DNA of 64,000 nt, from assembly GCA_964565795.1 (NCBI GenBank), contig CAZMGC010000001.1, positions 1-64,000 of the forward strand, read 5' to 3'. Each line of letters opens with the position of its first letter. The stretch's first letter is position 1. Below, piece after piece: positions 49,563-57,603 of the stretch. A program made the translations under genes and the position numbers. Under the pieces are notes generated by a model that was not told the origin of the DNA, ran no database searches, and saw only the letters and a program-made list of their open reading frames with translations. The DNA is from 2-01-FULL-39-10-A sp964565795 (GTDB lineage Bacteria > Patescibacteriota > Microgenomatia > Levybacterales > UBA12049).

Positions 49563-50680
49563 ATTTGATTTGGGTCCACTTTTATAATTCGGTCGTCTCC
49601 GCTGCTTGGATTTCCTCTACCATCTCGGTTACTTGTTGAGATGTATAAAAGATTATCAGGTCCTAAAATGACATCTCTAATTCTTCCAAATTCATTTAAG
49701 AAATGTTTGGTAATTAAAGCATTTCCGTTATTAACTTTTAATTCATATAAGGCTTCGCCTCGAAGTCCTGTGTAAAACAGTGAATCTTTATAAAACACAG
49801 CTCCTCCTGGTGCCCACGTCTCATTCCCACTTTGAGCAAGAGGAGATTGCATCCCAGATTTAGATTCTGAGCCTTGAATTCCAGGCCATCCGTAATTTCT
49901 ACCAGAAAGAATAATATTTACTTCATCATACCCTGATGGGCTTGATCTTCCATGTTCAGTTTCCCAAAGTCTGTCAGTAGAATCCCAAGTGATTCCCTGT
50001 GGATTTCGGTGTCCGTATGAATATATAAGGTTGTTAAATGGATTCCCTGGGGCTGCCTTTCCGTCATCTGTTGTTCTTAAAATTTTTCCAGCAAGTGAAT
50101 TTGTGTTTTGCGCTAATGATGGCTCTAGAGAATCTCCGGTGGTCACATATAGAAAATTATCAGGGCCAAACTTAATTCTTCCTCCATTATGGTAAATGGC
50201 GCCTGGAATGTTATCGATTATTACAGTTCTTTCAGATAGGGAATTGTTGCTGAATTTATATCTTACAACTTTATTTTTTGTGTTATTTCCATCTCCCTGA
50301 TATGTATACATGACATACAAATATTTATTTTTGGAAAAATTAGGATGAAGCGCTAAACCCATAAGTCCTCCTTCACCATATTCCAAAACATCTGAGATTT
50401 TTTCAATTGTAGTGATATTTTTATTTGAAATTAATTTCAATGATCCATTCCTTTCTGTAAATAAGATTTCATTGGTAGGGAGGAATACCAAAGACCACGG
50501 TGTTTCTAGATTTTGTGCGACAATTGCTACTTTCTCTGGAGTTCCATTAGTAGAATCAGTGTTAATAGTGTTGTTAACTACGATAGGATTTTTATTATTC
50601 GGAATAAGACCATTTTTGTATTGGTTAATAAAAACGCCTGCGATAATTACTACTGCAATAAATAGAATAATCTTTTTCAC
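49559..50680 (-). CDS. PQQ-type soluble aldose/sorbosone dehydrogenase family protein
   Basis: 373 residues with a GTG start. One N-terminal membrane anchor (residues 4-20) is followed by a six-blade beta propeller of the GSDH/YliI type: LETPWSLVFLPTNEILFTERNG, GGLMGLALHPNF, YHNGGRIKFGPDNFLYVTTGD, YSYGHRNPQGITWD, WETEHGRSSPSGYDEVN and GAVFYKDSLFYTG. Such proteins oxidise sugars outside the cell with PQQ; no PQQ synthesis genes are seen. The protein is convergent with the small membrane protein gene. Confidence 0.85.
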   Translation of the reverse strand: MKKIILFIAVVIIAGVFINQYKNGLIPNNKNPIVVNNTINTDSTNGTPEKVAIVAQNLETPWSLVFLPTNEILFTERNGSLKLISNKNITTIEKISDVLEYGEGGLMGLALHPNFSKNKYLYVMYTYQGDGNNTKNKVVRYKFSNNSLSERTVIIDNIPGAIYHNGGRIKFGPDNFLYVTTGDSLEPSLAQNTNSLAGKILRTTDDGKAAPGNPFNNLIYSYGHRNPQGITWDSTDRLWETEHGRSSPSGYDEVNIILSGRNYGWPGIQGSESKSGMQSPLAQSGNETWAPGGAVFYKDSLFYTGLRGEALYELKVNNGNALITKHFLNEFGRIRDVILGPDNLLYISTSNRDGRGNPSSGDDRIIKVDPNQI

Positions 50681-50739
50681 AATATTATCTTATAATTTTT
50701 TAGGTTCTTTTAGAAGCTGCATTTTTAATATTAAGTTCG

Positions 50740-50768
50740 TTGACTTTAGCCTCAAATGAGAGTATAAT
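50740..50768 (+). promoter_or_regulatory. Promoter of the AlkD-like gene
   Basis: TTGACT (50740-50745), 17 bases, TATAAT (50763-50768). Unlike most promoters here there are 13 bases to the ATG and a GAGG ribosome site between (50771-50774). Confidence 0.65.
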
Positions 50769-50781
50769 TTGAGGCACAAAA

Positions 50782-51480
50782 ATGTTACTAAATCTCCAAA
50801 AAGATGTTAAGAAATTGGAAAATAAAAAGAAGGCTAAGCTTTTAGCCGGTTTTTTCAAGACCGGAGAAGGCGAATATGGTTTTGGGGACATTTTTTTAGG
50901 AATTCCAGTTCCAGAGAGTCGTAAAATAGCACTTAAATATAGGGATCTTGGTTTTGAAGATATACTAAAACTTCTAAGAAGTGAAATTCATGAGGAAAGA
51001 CTTATTGCGCTTCTAATTTTAGTCCACCAGTTTCAGCATGATGAAATGCTCCAAAGAAGAATTTACGAATTCTATATTAAAAATATAAAATTTGTTAATA
51101 ACTGGGATCTTGTAGATTCATCTGCAGATAAAATAGTTGGAGCATATTTAACAGATAAGCCTAAGACATTAATTTATAAACTGGCAAAATCTACAAATCT
51201 TTGGGAAAGAAGAATCGCCATGATTTCTACATTTTATTTTATTAAAAATAATGAATACGAAGATGCGCTAGGAGTTGCGGAAGTTTTAATAACGGACGAA
51301 AATGATTTAATTCAAAAAGCTGTGGGTTGGATGTTAAGAGAAGTTGGTAATAGAGATAAAAAAACTGAAGAAAAATTCTTAAAAAAATATTATAAAACAA
51401 TGGGCAGAACTGCTCTTAGATATGCAATAGAAAAATTCACAGAAGAAGAACGAATTAAATATCTTGAAGGAAAAGTTTAA
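50782..51480 (+). CDS. DNA alkylation repair protein, AlkD-like
   Basis: 232 residues made of HEAT-like helices, fitting the AlkD/AlkC family: FFKTGEGEYGFGDIFLGIPVPESRKIA, HEERLIALLILVHQF, NNWDLVDSSADKIVG, and WERRIAMISTFYFI. AlkD removes alkylated bases such as 3-methyladenine without flipping them. Conserved Trp and Asp of the pattern NNWDLVD are present. It has a clear ribosome site. It ends overlapping the endonuclease-like gene by four bases. Confidence 0.85.
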   Translation: MLLNLQKDVKKLENKKKAKLLAGFFKTGEGEYGFGDIFLGIPVPESRKIALKYRDLGFEDILKLLRSEIHEERLIALLILVHQFQHDEMLQRRIYEFYIKNIKFVNNWDLVDSSADKIVGAYLTDKPKTLIYKLAKSTNLWERRIAMISTFYFIKNNEYEDALGVAEVLITDENDLIQKAVGWMLREVGNRDKKTEEKFLKKYYKTMGRTALRYAIEKFTEEERIKYLEGKV

Positions 51481-52253
51481 GCCTCAAATTCTACCGAAAG
51501 TGGTAGGTGATCAGAAATTTCATCTTTCATAATTTCAAATTTTTTAACAGAGATTCCTTTAGCAAATATGTAGTCTGCAAATTTATCATTTTTCCTCCAT
51601 TTAATGTCGTATAAAGAGCTCCTAGTAGTTGGTGCATTAATTTCTTTTACAAGATTACTGAATCCTGCTTCTTCAAGCATAAGAATTGAGCGGGTATTTA
51701 TTCCTAAATTAAAATCTCCAACTAAGATTTTTGGCTTCTCATATTTTTTAAAGAATTCTAATATTAATTCTGATTGTCTAATTCTTTGCGGGGTATCATA
51801 TTTAGGAAGAGGTGCCCAATAGCCATGAAGATTTGTAACTAAGAATTTATCAAATTCCACAAACTGCATATTTCTAGACGGAATGATTTGATTTTTTCCT
51901 GGAAGTTCCTCAAATTTATTTTCTTCGCCAAAAATAAAAATCTCGCCTTTATCTTTTTCTTTGAGTGATTTTTTCCAAAATGTAGCAACACCCTGAGAAA
52001 TGGGATAGTCAAGTGAAAAATGAAAATCTCTGCCATGAAACTGAGGAGAAAAGTGATATGAAAATTCTGGTATCATCTCATGAATTTTTTCAACAAGGTT
52101 TGATTGATAATCGCTTGGGGTTTTTATGTCTTTTGTTGAAGAGTAAGCTTCTTGAAAACAAAACACATCAGTGTCTTTGCTGGTGTGTTTTATAAAATCT
52201 AGGACTTCATCTAGAAGTGTCCCACCCCAAAGATTTAAACAAATTAATTTCAT
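51477..52253 (-). CDS. Endonuclease/exonuclease/phosphatase family protein
   Basis: 258 residues from ATG 52253; the longer frame upstream is rejected because a TATAAT box lies six bases before this ATG. The pattern KLICLNLWGG, FCFQEAYSS, LVTNLHGYW, ILVGDFNLG and SDHLPLSVEF is that of the EEP superfamily (Asn, Glu, Asp-x-Asn and final Asp-His). Substrates may be DNA, lipids or phosphoinositides; none can be assigned. No signal peptide. Confidence 0.85.
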   Translation of the reverse strand: MKLICLNLWGGTLLDEVLDFIKHTSKDTDVFCFQEAYSSTKDIKTPSDYQSNLVEKIHEMIPEFSYHFSPQFHGRDFHFSLDYPISQGVATFWKKSLKEKDKGEIFIFGEENKFEELPGKNQIIPSRNMQFVEFDKFLVTNLHGYWAPLPKYDTPQRIRQSELILEFFKKYEKPKILVGDFNLGINTRSILMLEEAGFSNLVKEINAPTTRSSLYDIKWRKNDKFADYIFAKGISVKKFEIMKDEISDHLPLSVEFEA

Positions 52254-52259
52254 TCTTAG

Positions 52260-52284
52260 ATTATACATAAATCTAATGTATAAT
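52260..52284. promoter_or_regulatory. Palindromic divergent promoter
   Basis: ATTATACAT (52260-52268) and ATGTATAAT (52276-52284) are perfect complements around seven bases. Each arm provides the -10 (TATAAT) of one direction, six bases before the ATG at 52253 on the minus strand and seven before the ATG at 52292 on the plus strand. Both messages would be leaderless. No strong -35 boxes are seen. Confidence 0.65.
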
Positions 52285-52291
52285 TTGGATA

Positions 52292-53956
52292 ATGAAGCAA
52301 AAATTATTTGTACTCTCACTTTCATTGTTTGTTTTCCTTACATTTAGGACAAGTGCATATGCCGAAAAAATCGATTCTTTTGATGTAGGTATCGTTGCGC
52401 ATAAAAATGGCGTAATGGATGTTACGGAGACTATAAAATACGATTTTGAATATGGTAATAGACATGGAATTTTTAGATATATTCCTCTTTATTCAAGAGT
52501 AGGGGATTTATATCGAGTAATTAAGATTGATAATGTTAAGGTTGAGAGAAATGGTAAGAAAGAAAAGTTTGAAACCACTAAAACTCGCGAACAAATATAT
52601 TTTAAAATTGGAAACGCAAATAAAGAAATAACCGGAAAACATACTTATAAAATTTCTTACACTGTAGAAAATGGGATTGGAAGTAATTATGAAACACATG
52701 ATGAGATTTATTGGAATGTAACAGGAAATGACTGGCTTATTCCAATTGAAAAAGCATCTGTAAATTTAACAACTGATTTTGGGGTTAAAACTGACAGAGT
52801 AGCTTGTTTTACCAGAGACGCGACATTAAACGCACAGTTTTGTAGGTTCCCAATAAATGTTTATAATCCTATTACAACCACTTCAAGATTAAATCCAGGT
52901 GAAGGTCTGACGGTCGTTTATGGATTCCCGGTAAATACATTTCCTAAAAGTATACTTCTTAAAGAGTTACCAAAAAGTATTGGAGAGAAATTATTAGGAT
53001 TTATTCTTGAAAACATATTGATTATTTATCTATTTATTAATTTATTTATTCCAGCTGTAATTTTTTCCTGGTACCAAAAAACAAAAAACAAAAAACGATT
53101 TGGAAAACCAACTGTTAATTTTGAAATTCCAAAAGATGAATCTGGGAAAAGAATTGCACCGGCTTTAGCAGGAACGATTGATACCGCACGGCTTGAGCGA
53201 GATGATGTGGTAGCGACACTTTTTGATTTGGCGATTAGAAAATATATAAAACTAGAAGAAGTAAAAAATAAAAAAACTTTAGCACCAGATAAAGTGACGC
53301 AAAAAATTATAAAACTTAAAGAAAAGGATAGTAGTCTCACGAAATTTGAAGAAGATTTATATGATCGTTTGTTTGAGAATGGGAAAGAAGTGGATGCAGA
53401 TACACTAAAAAAAGATTTCTATAAAACATATGCGGATATGGAAAAAAGCGTATTTGCGTCTCTTGTTGAAAGGAAATATTTTATTAAAAATCCAAAAGTT
53501 CAAAGAGGATTTTTATTAGTCTTTGGTTTGATGGCACTCTTTACATCAAATATTATCTTAGGTGTAATTCTAATTTATCTCTCAAGAAAACTTATTGGCA
53601 GAACTATTTTAGGAGATGAGCTTGACCACAAGATTGATGGATTAAAATTATTTCTTAAGTCGATGGACAGAAATTATAAATGGCAAGCTGAAAAATTTTA
53701 TACTGTCGAAGCAATGATTCCATATGCAATGGCGTTAGGGTACATTGATGAATTTATGGAGCAACTGAAAATTATAAAACCAGATTATAATCCTATTTGG
53801 TATCATGGATATTCAGGAGGTTTTTACAAATCTTATTCTTCTTTTTCATCAGGAATGAGCGCAAATATGACTACTTCGGCTCCGAGTTCTTCATCTGGTT
53901 TTTCTGGAGGTTCATCAGGTGGTGGGGGTGGAGGAGGTGGAGGGGGAAGCTGGTAA
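52292..53956 (+). CDS. DUF2207 family membrane protein
   Basis: 554 residues. A signal peptide (1-24, ends TSAYA) is followed by a beta-rich extracellular domain with GIFRYIPL (DUF2207), a membrane helix near 240-258, a cytoplasmic wing-like region (RLERDDVVATLFDLAIRKYI), two more membrane segments near 405-430, and a Ser/Gly tail with ten consecutive Gly ending in SW. Function of the family is unknown. The tail and signal are typical for these proteins in several phyla. Confidence 0.85.
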   Translation: MKQKLFVLSLSLFVFLTFRTSAYAEKIDSFDVGIVAHKNGVMDVTETIKYDFEYGNRHGIFRYIPLYSRVGDLYRVIKIDNVKVERNGKKEKFETTKTREQIYFKIGNANKEITGKHTYKISYTVENGIGSNYETHDEIYWNVTGNDWLIPIEKASVNLTTDFGVKTDRVACFTRDATLNAQFCRFPINVYNPITTTSRLNPGEGLTVVYGFPVNTFPKSILLKELPKSIGEKLLGFILENILIIYLFINLFIPAVIFSWYQKTKNKKRFGKPTVNFEIPKDESGKRIAPALAGTIDTARLERDDVVATLFDLAIRKYIKLEEVKNKKTLAPDKVTQKIIKLKEKDSSLTKFEEDLYDRLFENGKEVDADTLKKDFYKTYADMEKSVFASLVERKYFIKNPKVQRGFLLVFGLMALFTSNIILGVILIYLSRKLIGRTILGDELDHKIDGLKLFLKSMDRNYKWQAEKFYTVEAMIPYAMALGYIDEFMEQLKIIKPDYNPIWYHGYSGGFYKSYSSFSSGMSANMTTSAPSSSSGFSGGSSGGGGGGGGGGSW

Positions 53957-54023
53957 GTTTGCGTATTGCAATCGGCGGTAATAATTGATCTAATCATATT
54001 AGACAGAGAAGGGGGTGAATTAA

Positions 54024-54446
54024 ATGATCGAAGTAAATTACTTAGCATTAATTTTAGCAGTGGTCGTATCGATGGCGATTGGATTTGCATATTACATGAA
54101 TCCGATTATTGCAAAACCATGGATGAAATTGATGGGGTATTCCAAAGAAGACGTGAAGCCAACTGGAAATGAAATGGCAAAAATGTACGGAACTAGTGCG
54201 GTGCTAGCTTTAGTTACAGCTTTTGTTTTGTCTCATGTCATGACTATGTCAATTGCGTATTTTAATTATTCTCCTGTAATGACTGGATTAATGAGTGCGT
54301 TCTGGATGTGGTTAGGATTTATAATGCCGGTCCAGGCAACAGATGTTTTATTTAGCAAAAAACCAATTAAGCTTTTTGCAATAAATACATTTCATCAATT
54401 GCTTTCATTACTGGGAATGGGAATTGTGATTGGGTTGGTTAGATAG
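54024..54446 (+). CDS. DUF1761 family membrane protein
   Basis: 140 residues with four membrane segments. The pattern FAYYMNPIIAKPWMKLMGYSKED, then SAFWMWLGFIMPVQATDVLF, fits DUF1761. It has a strong ribosome site (AGAAGGGGGTG) upstream. No function is known. It is followed by the palindrome and promoter of the purine operon. Confidence 0.8.
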   Translation: MIEVNYLALILAVVVSMAIGFAYYMNPIIAKPWMKLMGYSKEDVKPTGNEMAKMYGTSAVLALVTAFVLSHVMTMSIAYFNYSPVMTGLMSAFWMWLGFIMPVQATDVLFSKKPIKLFAINTFHQLLSLLGMGIVIGLVR

Positions 54447-54455
54447 GAAATTCCT

Positions 54456-54498
54456 CCCGATTAATCGGGGTTGACAAAAGCTAGAAAATAAATAAAAT
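54456..54498 (+). promoter_or_regulatory. Purine operon promoter with adjacent palindrome
   Basis: The perfect palindrome CCCGATTAATCGGG (54456-54469) is one base upstream of TTGACA (54471-54476); after 16 bases comes TAAAAT (54493-54498), and nine bases later the purK ATG. The palindrome could be an operator or the terminator hairpin of the DUF1761 gene. Nearly the same block precedes the promoter of the 38365-38781 gene, which favours a regulator or activator site. Confidence 0.6.
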
Positions 54499-54507
54499 CA
54501 AAGCATA

Positions 54508-55641
54508 ATGATTTATCCCGCAGTTATTGGCATAGTGGGCGGTGGGCAATTAGGAAAAATGATGACGTACGCTGCCAAGAAAATGGGATTTACTGTTATT
54601 GTTACGGATCCTACCCCTGAAAGTCCCGCTGGTCAAATTGCAGATAGACAGTTAATTGGTGGATACAAAGACGAAAAAGTTACAAGAGAACTCGCCAAGT
54701 TAGTGGATGTAATCACAGTAGATGCAGAATTTGTAAACGATGAAGTTTTATTAGAGATTGAAAAGACTGGAAAAGAAATTCATCCAAAACCAATAACAAT
54801 TACCATAATTAAAGACAAATTAAAGCAAAAAGAATTCCTCAAAAAAAATAAGATTCCAACTGCAGATTTTATATCAGTAAGCTCCAAGGAAGATATTGAA
54901 AAGGCAATTAAAAAATTTGGATTACCGATTTTATTGAAAGCGCGTGAAGATGCATACGATGGGAAGGGGAATTTCGTAATTAGAAAAGTAAGTGATATTG
55001 AAAAAGGAATTGAAAAACTTTCAGGCAGGAGTCTTTATGTGGAAAAATTTGTTCCTTTTACTAAAGAGCTTGCGGTTATGGTTGCGAAAAGTATAAAAGG
55101 AGAAATTAAAACCTACCCGGTCGTAGAGACAATTCACATAAATAATGTTTGCGATACTGTCATAGCGCCAGCGAAAATTTCAAGAGCGGCTTCTAAGAAT
55201 GCTGAGAAATTGGCAAGAAAAACTGTTAATAAATTAAAAGGCGCAGGCGTATTCGGAATTGAAATGTTTCTTATAAAAGGAGAAAAAGTATTGATAAATG
55301 AAATTGCACCCCGTGTTCATAACTCCGGGCACTATTCGATTGAAGCTTCGATAACTTCTCAATTTGAACAACACATTAGAGCAATTACAGGTTTACCTCT
55401 TGGCTCAACTGATTTAATTGTTAAGTCTGCAGTGATGAAAAATATTTTGGGTAAAAAAGAGGGGCCAGGATATCCTAAGGGAATTGAAAAAGCATTAAGA
55501 ATTCCTGGAGTTTCATATCATCTTTATGGAAAAAAAGATTCAAGGGTTGGGAGAAAAATGGGGCATATAACTGTGGTAGGAGACTCACTTGAAGAGAATT
55601 TAAAGAAAGCTAATAAAGCAAGAAAGGCATTAACTATATGA
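54508..55641 (+). CDS. purK: 5-(carboxyamino)imidazole ribonucleotide synthase
   Basis: 377 residues. An ATP-grasp enzyme joining bicarbonate to AIR. The N-terminal GIVGGGQLGKMMTYAAKKMGF, the ATP-grasp KAREDAYDGKGNFVI and the end region NEIAPRVHNSGHYSIEA are diagnostic. First gene of the operon, with a leaderless-type promoter. The stop overlaps purE (ATGA). Presence of PurK and PurE indicates the bicarbonate-dependent route to CAIR. Confidence 0.95.
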   Translation: MIYPAVIGIVGGGQLGKMMTYAAKKMGFTVIVTDPTPESPAGQIADRQLIGGYKDEKVTRELAKLVDVITVDAEFVNDEVLLEIEKTGKEIHPKPITITIIKDKLKQKEFLKKNKIPTADFISVSSKEDIEKAIKKFGLPILLKAREDAYDGKGNFVIRKVSDIEKGIEKLSGRSLYVEKFVPFTKELAVMVAKSIKGEIKTYPVVETIHINNVCDTVIAPAKISRAASKNAEKLARKTVNKLKGAGVFGIEMFLIKGEKVLINEIAPRVHNSGHYSIEASITSQFEQHIRAITGLPLGSTDLIVKSAVMKNILGKKEGPGYPKGIEKALRIPGVSYHLYGKKDSRVGRKMGHITVVGDSLEENLKKANKARKALTI

Positions 55642-56153
55642 AAAAAGATGTTGCCATAGTTATGGGTTCTGATTCAGATTTGCCAATTATGAAAGAAGCA
55701 GCAGAAATTCTTGAGGCATTTAATATTTCTTTCGAACTCACAATCGTTTCAGCACATAGAACTCCAGAAAGATTATTTAATTTCGCAAAATCAGCAGAAA
55801 AAAAAGGTTTTAAAGTAATTATTGCAGGTGCGGGAGGATCAGCGCATTTACCAGGAATGCTAGCATCTTTGACACCTCTTCCAGTTATAGGTGTTCCAGT
55901 TAAAGGAAGATCGTTTGAAGGGTTAGATTCATTAATGTCTATCGTTCAAATGCCACCTGGTATTCCAGTAGCGACAGTAGCAGTAAATGGTGCAAAAAAC
56001 GCAGGAATTTTAGCTGCTAGTATAATTGGATCTAGTAATAAAAAGATATTAAATAAAGTTTCTGATTATAAAAAAGCCTTAGAAGAAGAAGTGTCTGAGA
56101 AATTTACAAAACTTGAAAAAATTGGATATAAAAAATATTTAGATGAAAAATAA
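55638..56153 (+). CDS. purE: N5-CAIR mutase
   Basis: 171 residues. VMGSDSDLPIMKEAAEIL, VSAHRTPERLF, IAGAGGSAHLPGMLASLTPLPVIGVPV and QMPPGIPVATVAVNGAKNAGILAA are the class I PurE motifs. It moves the carboxyl group from N5-CAIR to CAIR. It overlaps purK by four bases and the Nudix-PurC gene by 11. Confidence 0.95.
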   Translation: MKKDVAIVMGSDSDLPIMKEAAEILEAFNISFELTIVSAHRTPERLFNFAKSAEKKGFKVIIAGAGGSAHLPGMLASLTPLPVIGVPVKGRSFEGLDSLMSIVQMPPGIPVATVAVNGAKNAGILAASIIGSSNKKILNKVSDYKKALEEEVSEKFTKLEKIGYKKYLDEK

Positions 56154-57600
56154 AAGTCAAAACGAAAAAGTTGATATTGTAGACAAGAATTTAGAAACTC
56201 TTTATAAAACCACGAAAAAAGACGCTCACGAAAAAGGATTATTGCATAAAACTGTAATTGCAGAGGTAGTAGATTCAAAAGGAAATTACCTATTGGTAAA
56301 ACAGGCGCCTGACAGGCAGGACGCTGGGAAGTTTGTTTCTCCAGTGGGTGGGCACGTGAGATCAAGAGAATCCGATGAAGATGCACTAAAAAGGGAAGCA
56401 TTAGAAGAATTGGGAATAAAAAATTTTAATTATGAATATCTAGGAAAGATTATTTTTAATCGTAAGATTCTGGGTAGACGCGAAAATCACTATTTTATAA
56501 TTTACAAAATTAGATGGGATAAAAAAATAAAACTAAATCACGAGTCTGTAGATTTTAAGTGGTTTAGCGTTAAAGAGCTTAGAAATGACTTAAAAAATAA
56601 TCGGGATATTTTTGGAGCAGCTTATTTAACATGTCCACTGGAGATGTATTTAGGTGAAGTTAAAAAAAGTTCCCAAAAAACTAAAAATGAATTAATCAAA
56701 TCTGTAGATCTGAAAGGATACGGTAAAAAATATCAGGGGAAAGTTAGAGACTGTTATATAGTTGGAGAAAAAAGAATTTTAATTACAACTGATAGAATTT
56801 CTGCATTTGATGTGATTCTCGGATTTATACCAGAAAAGGGTGCAGTTTTAAATCAACTGGCAGCATTTTGGTTTGAAAAAACAAAGGACATTATTCCGAA
56901 TCATCTTATTTCTGTTCCTCATCCCAATGTTAGTATTGTTAAAAATGTAAAACTTATTCCAATTGAAATGGTTGTAAGGGGCTATATTAGCGGAGTTACT
57001 AATACATCAATTTGGGGAAGTTATCAAAAAGGCGAAAGAGTTATATATGGAATTAAATTTCCGGATGGACTTAAGAAAAATCAAAAACTAAAAACACCAG
57101 TCATAACTCCGACAACAAAAGCTGAAAGCGGACATGATGAGCGGCTAACGGAGAAAGAAGTAATTGATCGAAAAATAGTTACTCTTGCTATTTGGAGACA
57201 GATGAAAAAAGCTGCGCTGAAATTATACGAGAGAGGATCGAATATCTGTGGTAAGGCAGGGATTATTTTGGTAGACACCAAATATGAGTTTGGTTTGGAT
57301 TCAAATGGGAAACTAGTCTTAATAGATGAAATTCATACGCCTGATTCATCTAGGTTTTGGATTAAAAAAACATATAAAGATCGCATTGAGAAAGGTTTAG
57401 AGCCGGAAAATTTTGATAAAGAATTTTTAAGACTTTGGTATGCAAAAAGAGGTTATAAAGGGGATGGAAAACCACCAAAAATGCCGACAGCACTTGCAAA
57501 TCAGGTAAGTAAACGTTATATTCAAGTATATAAAAAGATCACTGGTAGAAGACTAGAGAAAGAAAGCATTTCGATAAAAAACATAAAAATTCAAATCTAG
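56143..57600 (+). CDS. purC: Nudix hydrolase - SAICAR synthetase fusion
   Basis: 485 residues. The N-terminal 180 residues are a Nudix domain with a complete Nudix box: G70, E76, R84-E85, E88-E89, G91, in the context PVGGHVRSRESDEDALKREA. Residues about 187-470 are SAICAR synthetase: KYQGKVRDCYIVGEKRILITTDRISAFDVI, IPIEMVVRGYISG, SGHDERLTEKE and VDTKYEFGL. PurC joins CAIR with Asp using ATP. The fused Nudix domain might hydrolyse a damaged or signalling nucleotide in the same place. The ATG lies within purE, with an 11-base overlap. I know of no common PurC fusion of this kind. Confidence 0.9.
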   Translation: MKNKSQNEKVDIVDKNLETLYKTTKKDAHEKGLLHKTVIAEVVDSKGNYLLVKQAPDRQDAGKFVSPVGGHVRSRESDEDALKREALEELGIKNFNYEYLGKIIFNRKILGRRENHYFIIYKIRWDKKIKLNHESVDFKWFSVKELRNDLKNNRDIFGAAYLTCPLEMYLGEVKKSSQKTKNELIKSVDLKGYGKKYQGKVRDCYIVGEKRILITTDRISAFDVILGFIPEKGAVLNQLAAFWFEKTKDIIPNHLISVPHPNVSIVKNVKLIPIEMVVRGYISGVTNTSIWGSYQKGERVIYGIKFPDGLKKNQKLKTPVITPTTKAESGHDERLTEKEVIDRKIVTLAIWRQMKKAALKLYERGSNICGKAGIILVDTKYEFGLDSNGKLVLIDEIHTPDSSRFWIKKTYKDRIEKGLEPENFDKEFLRLWYAKRGYKGDGKPPKMPTALANQVSKRYIQVYKKITGRRLEKESISIKNIKIQI

Positions 57601-57603
57601 CTG

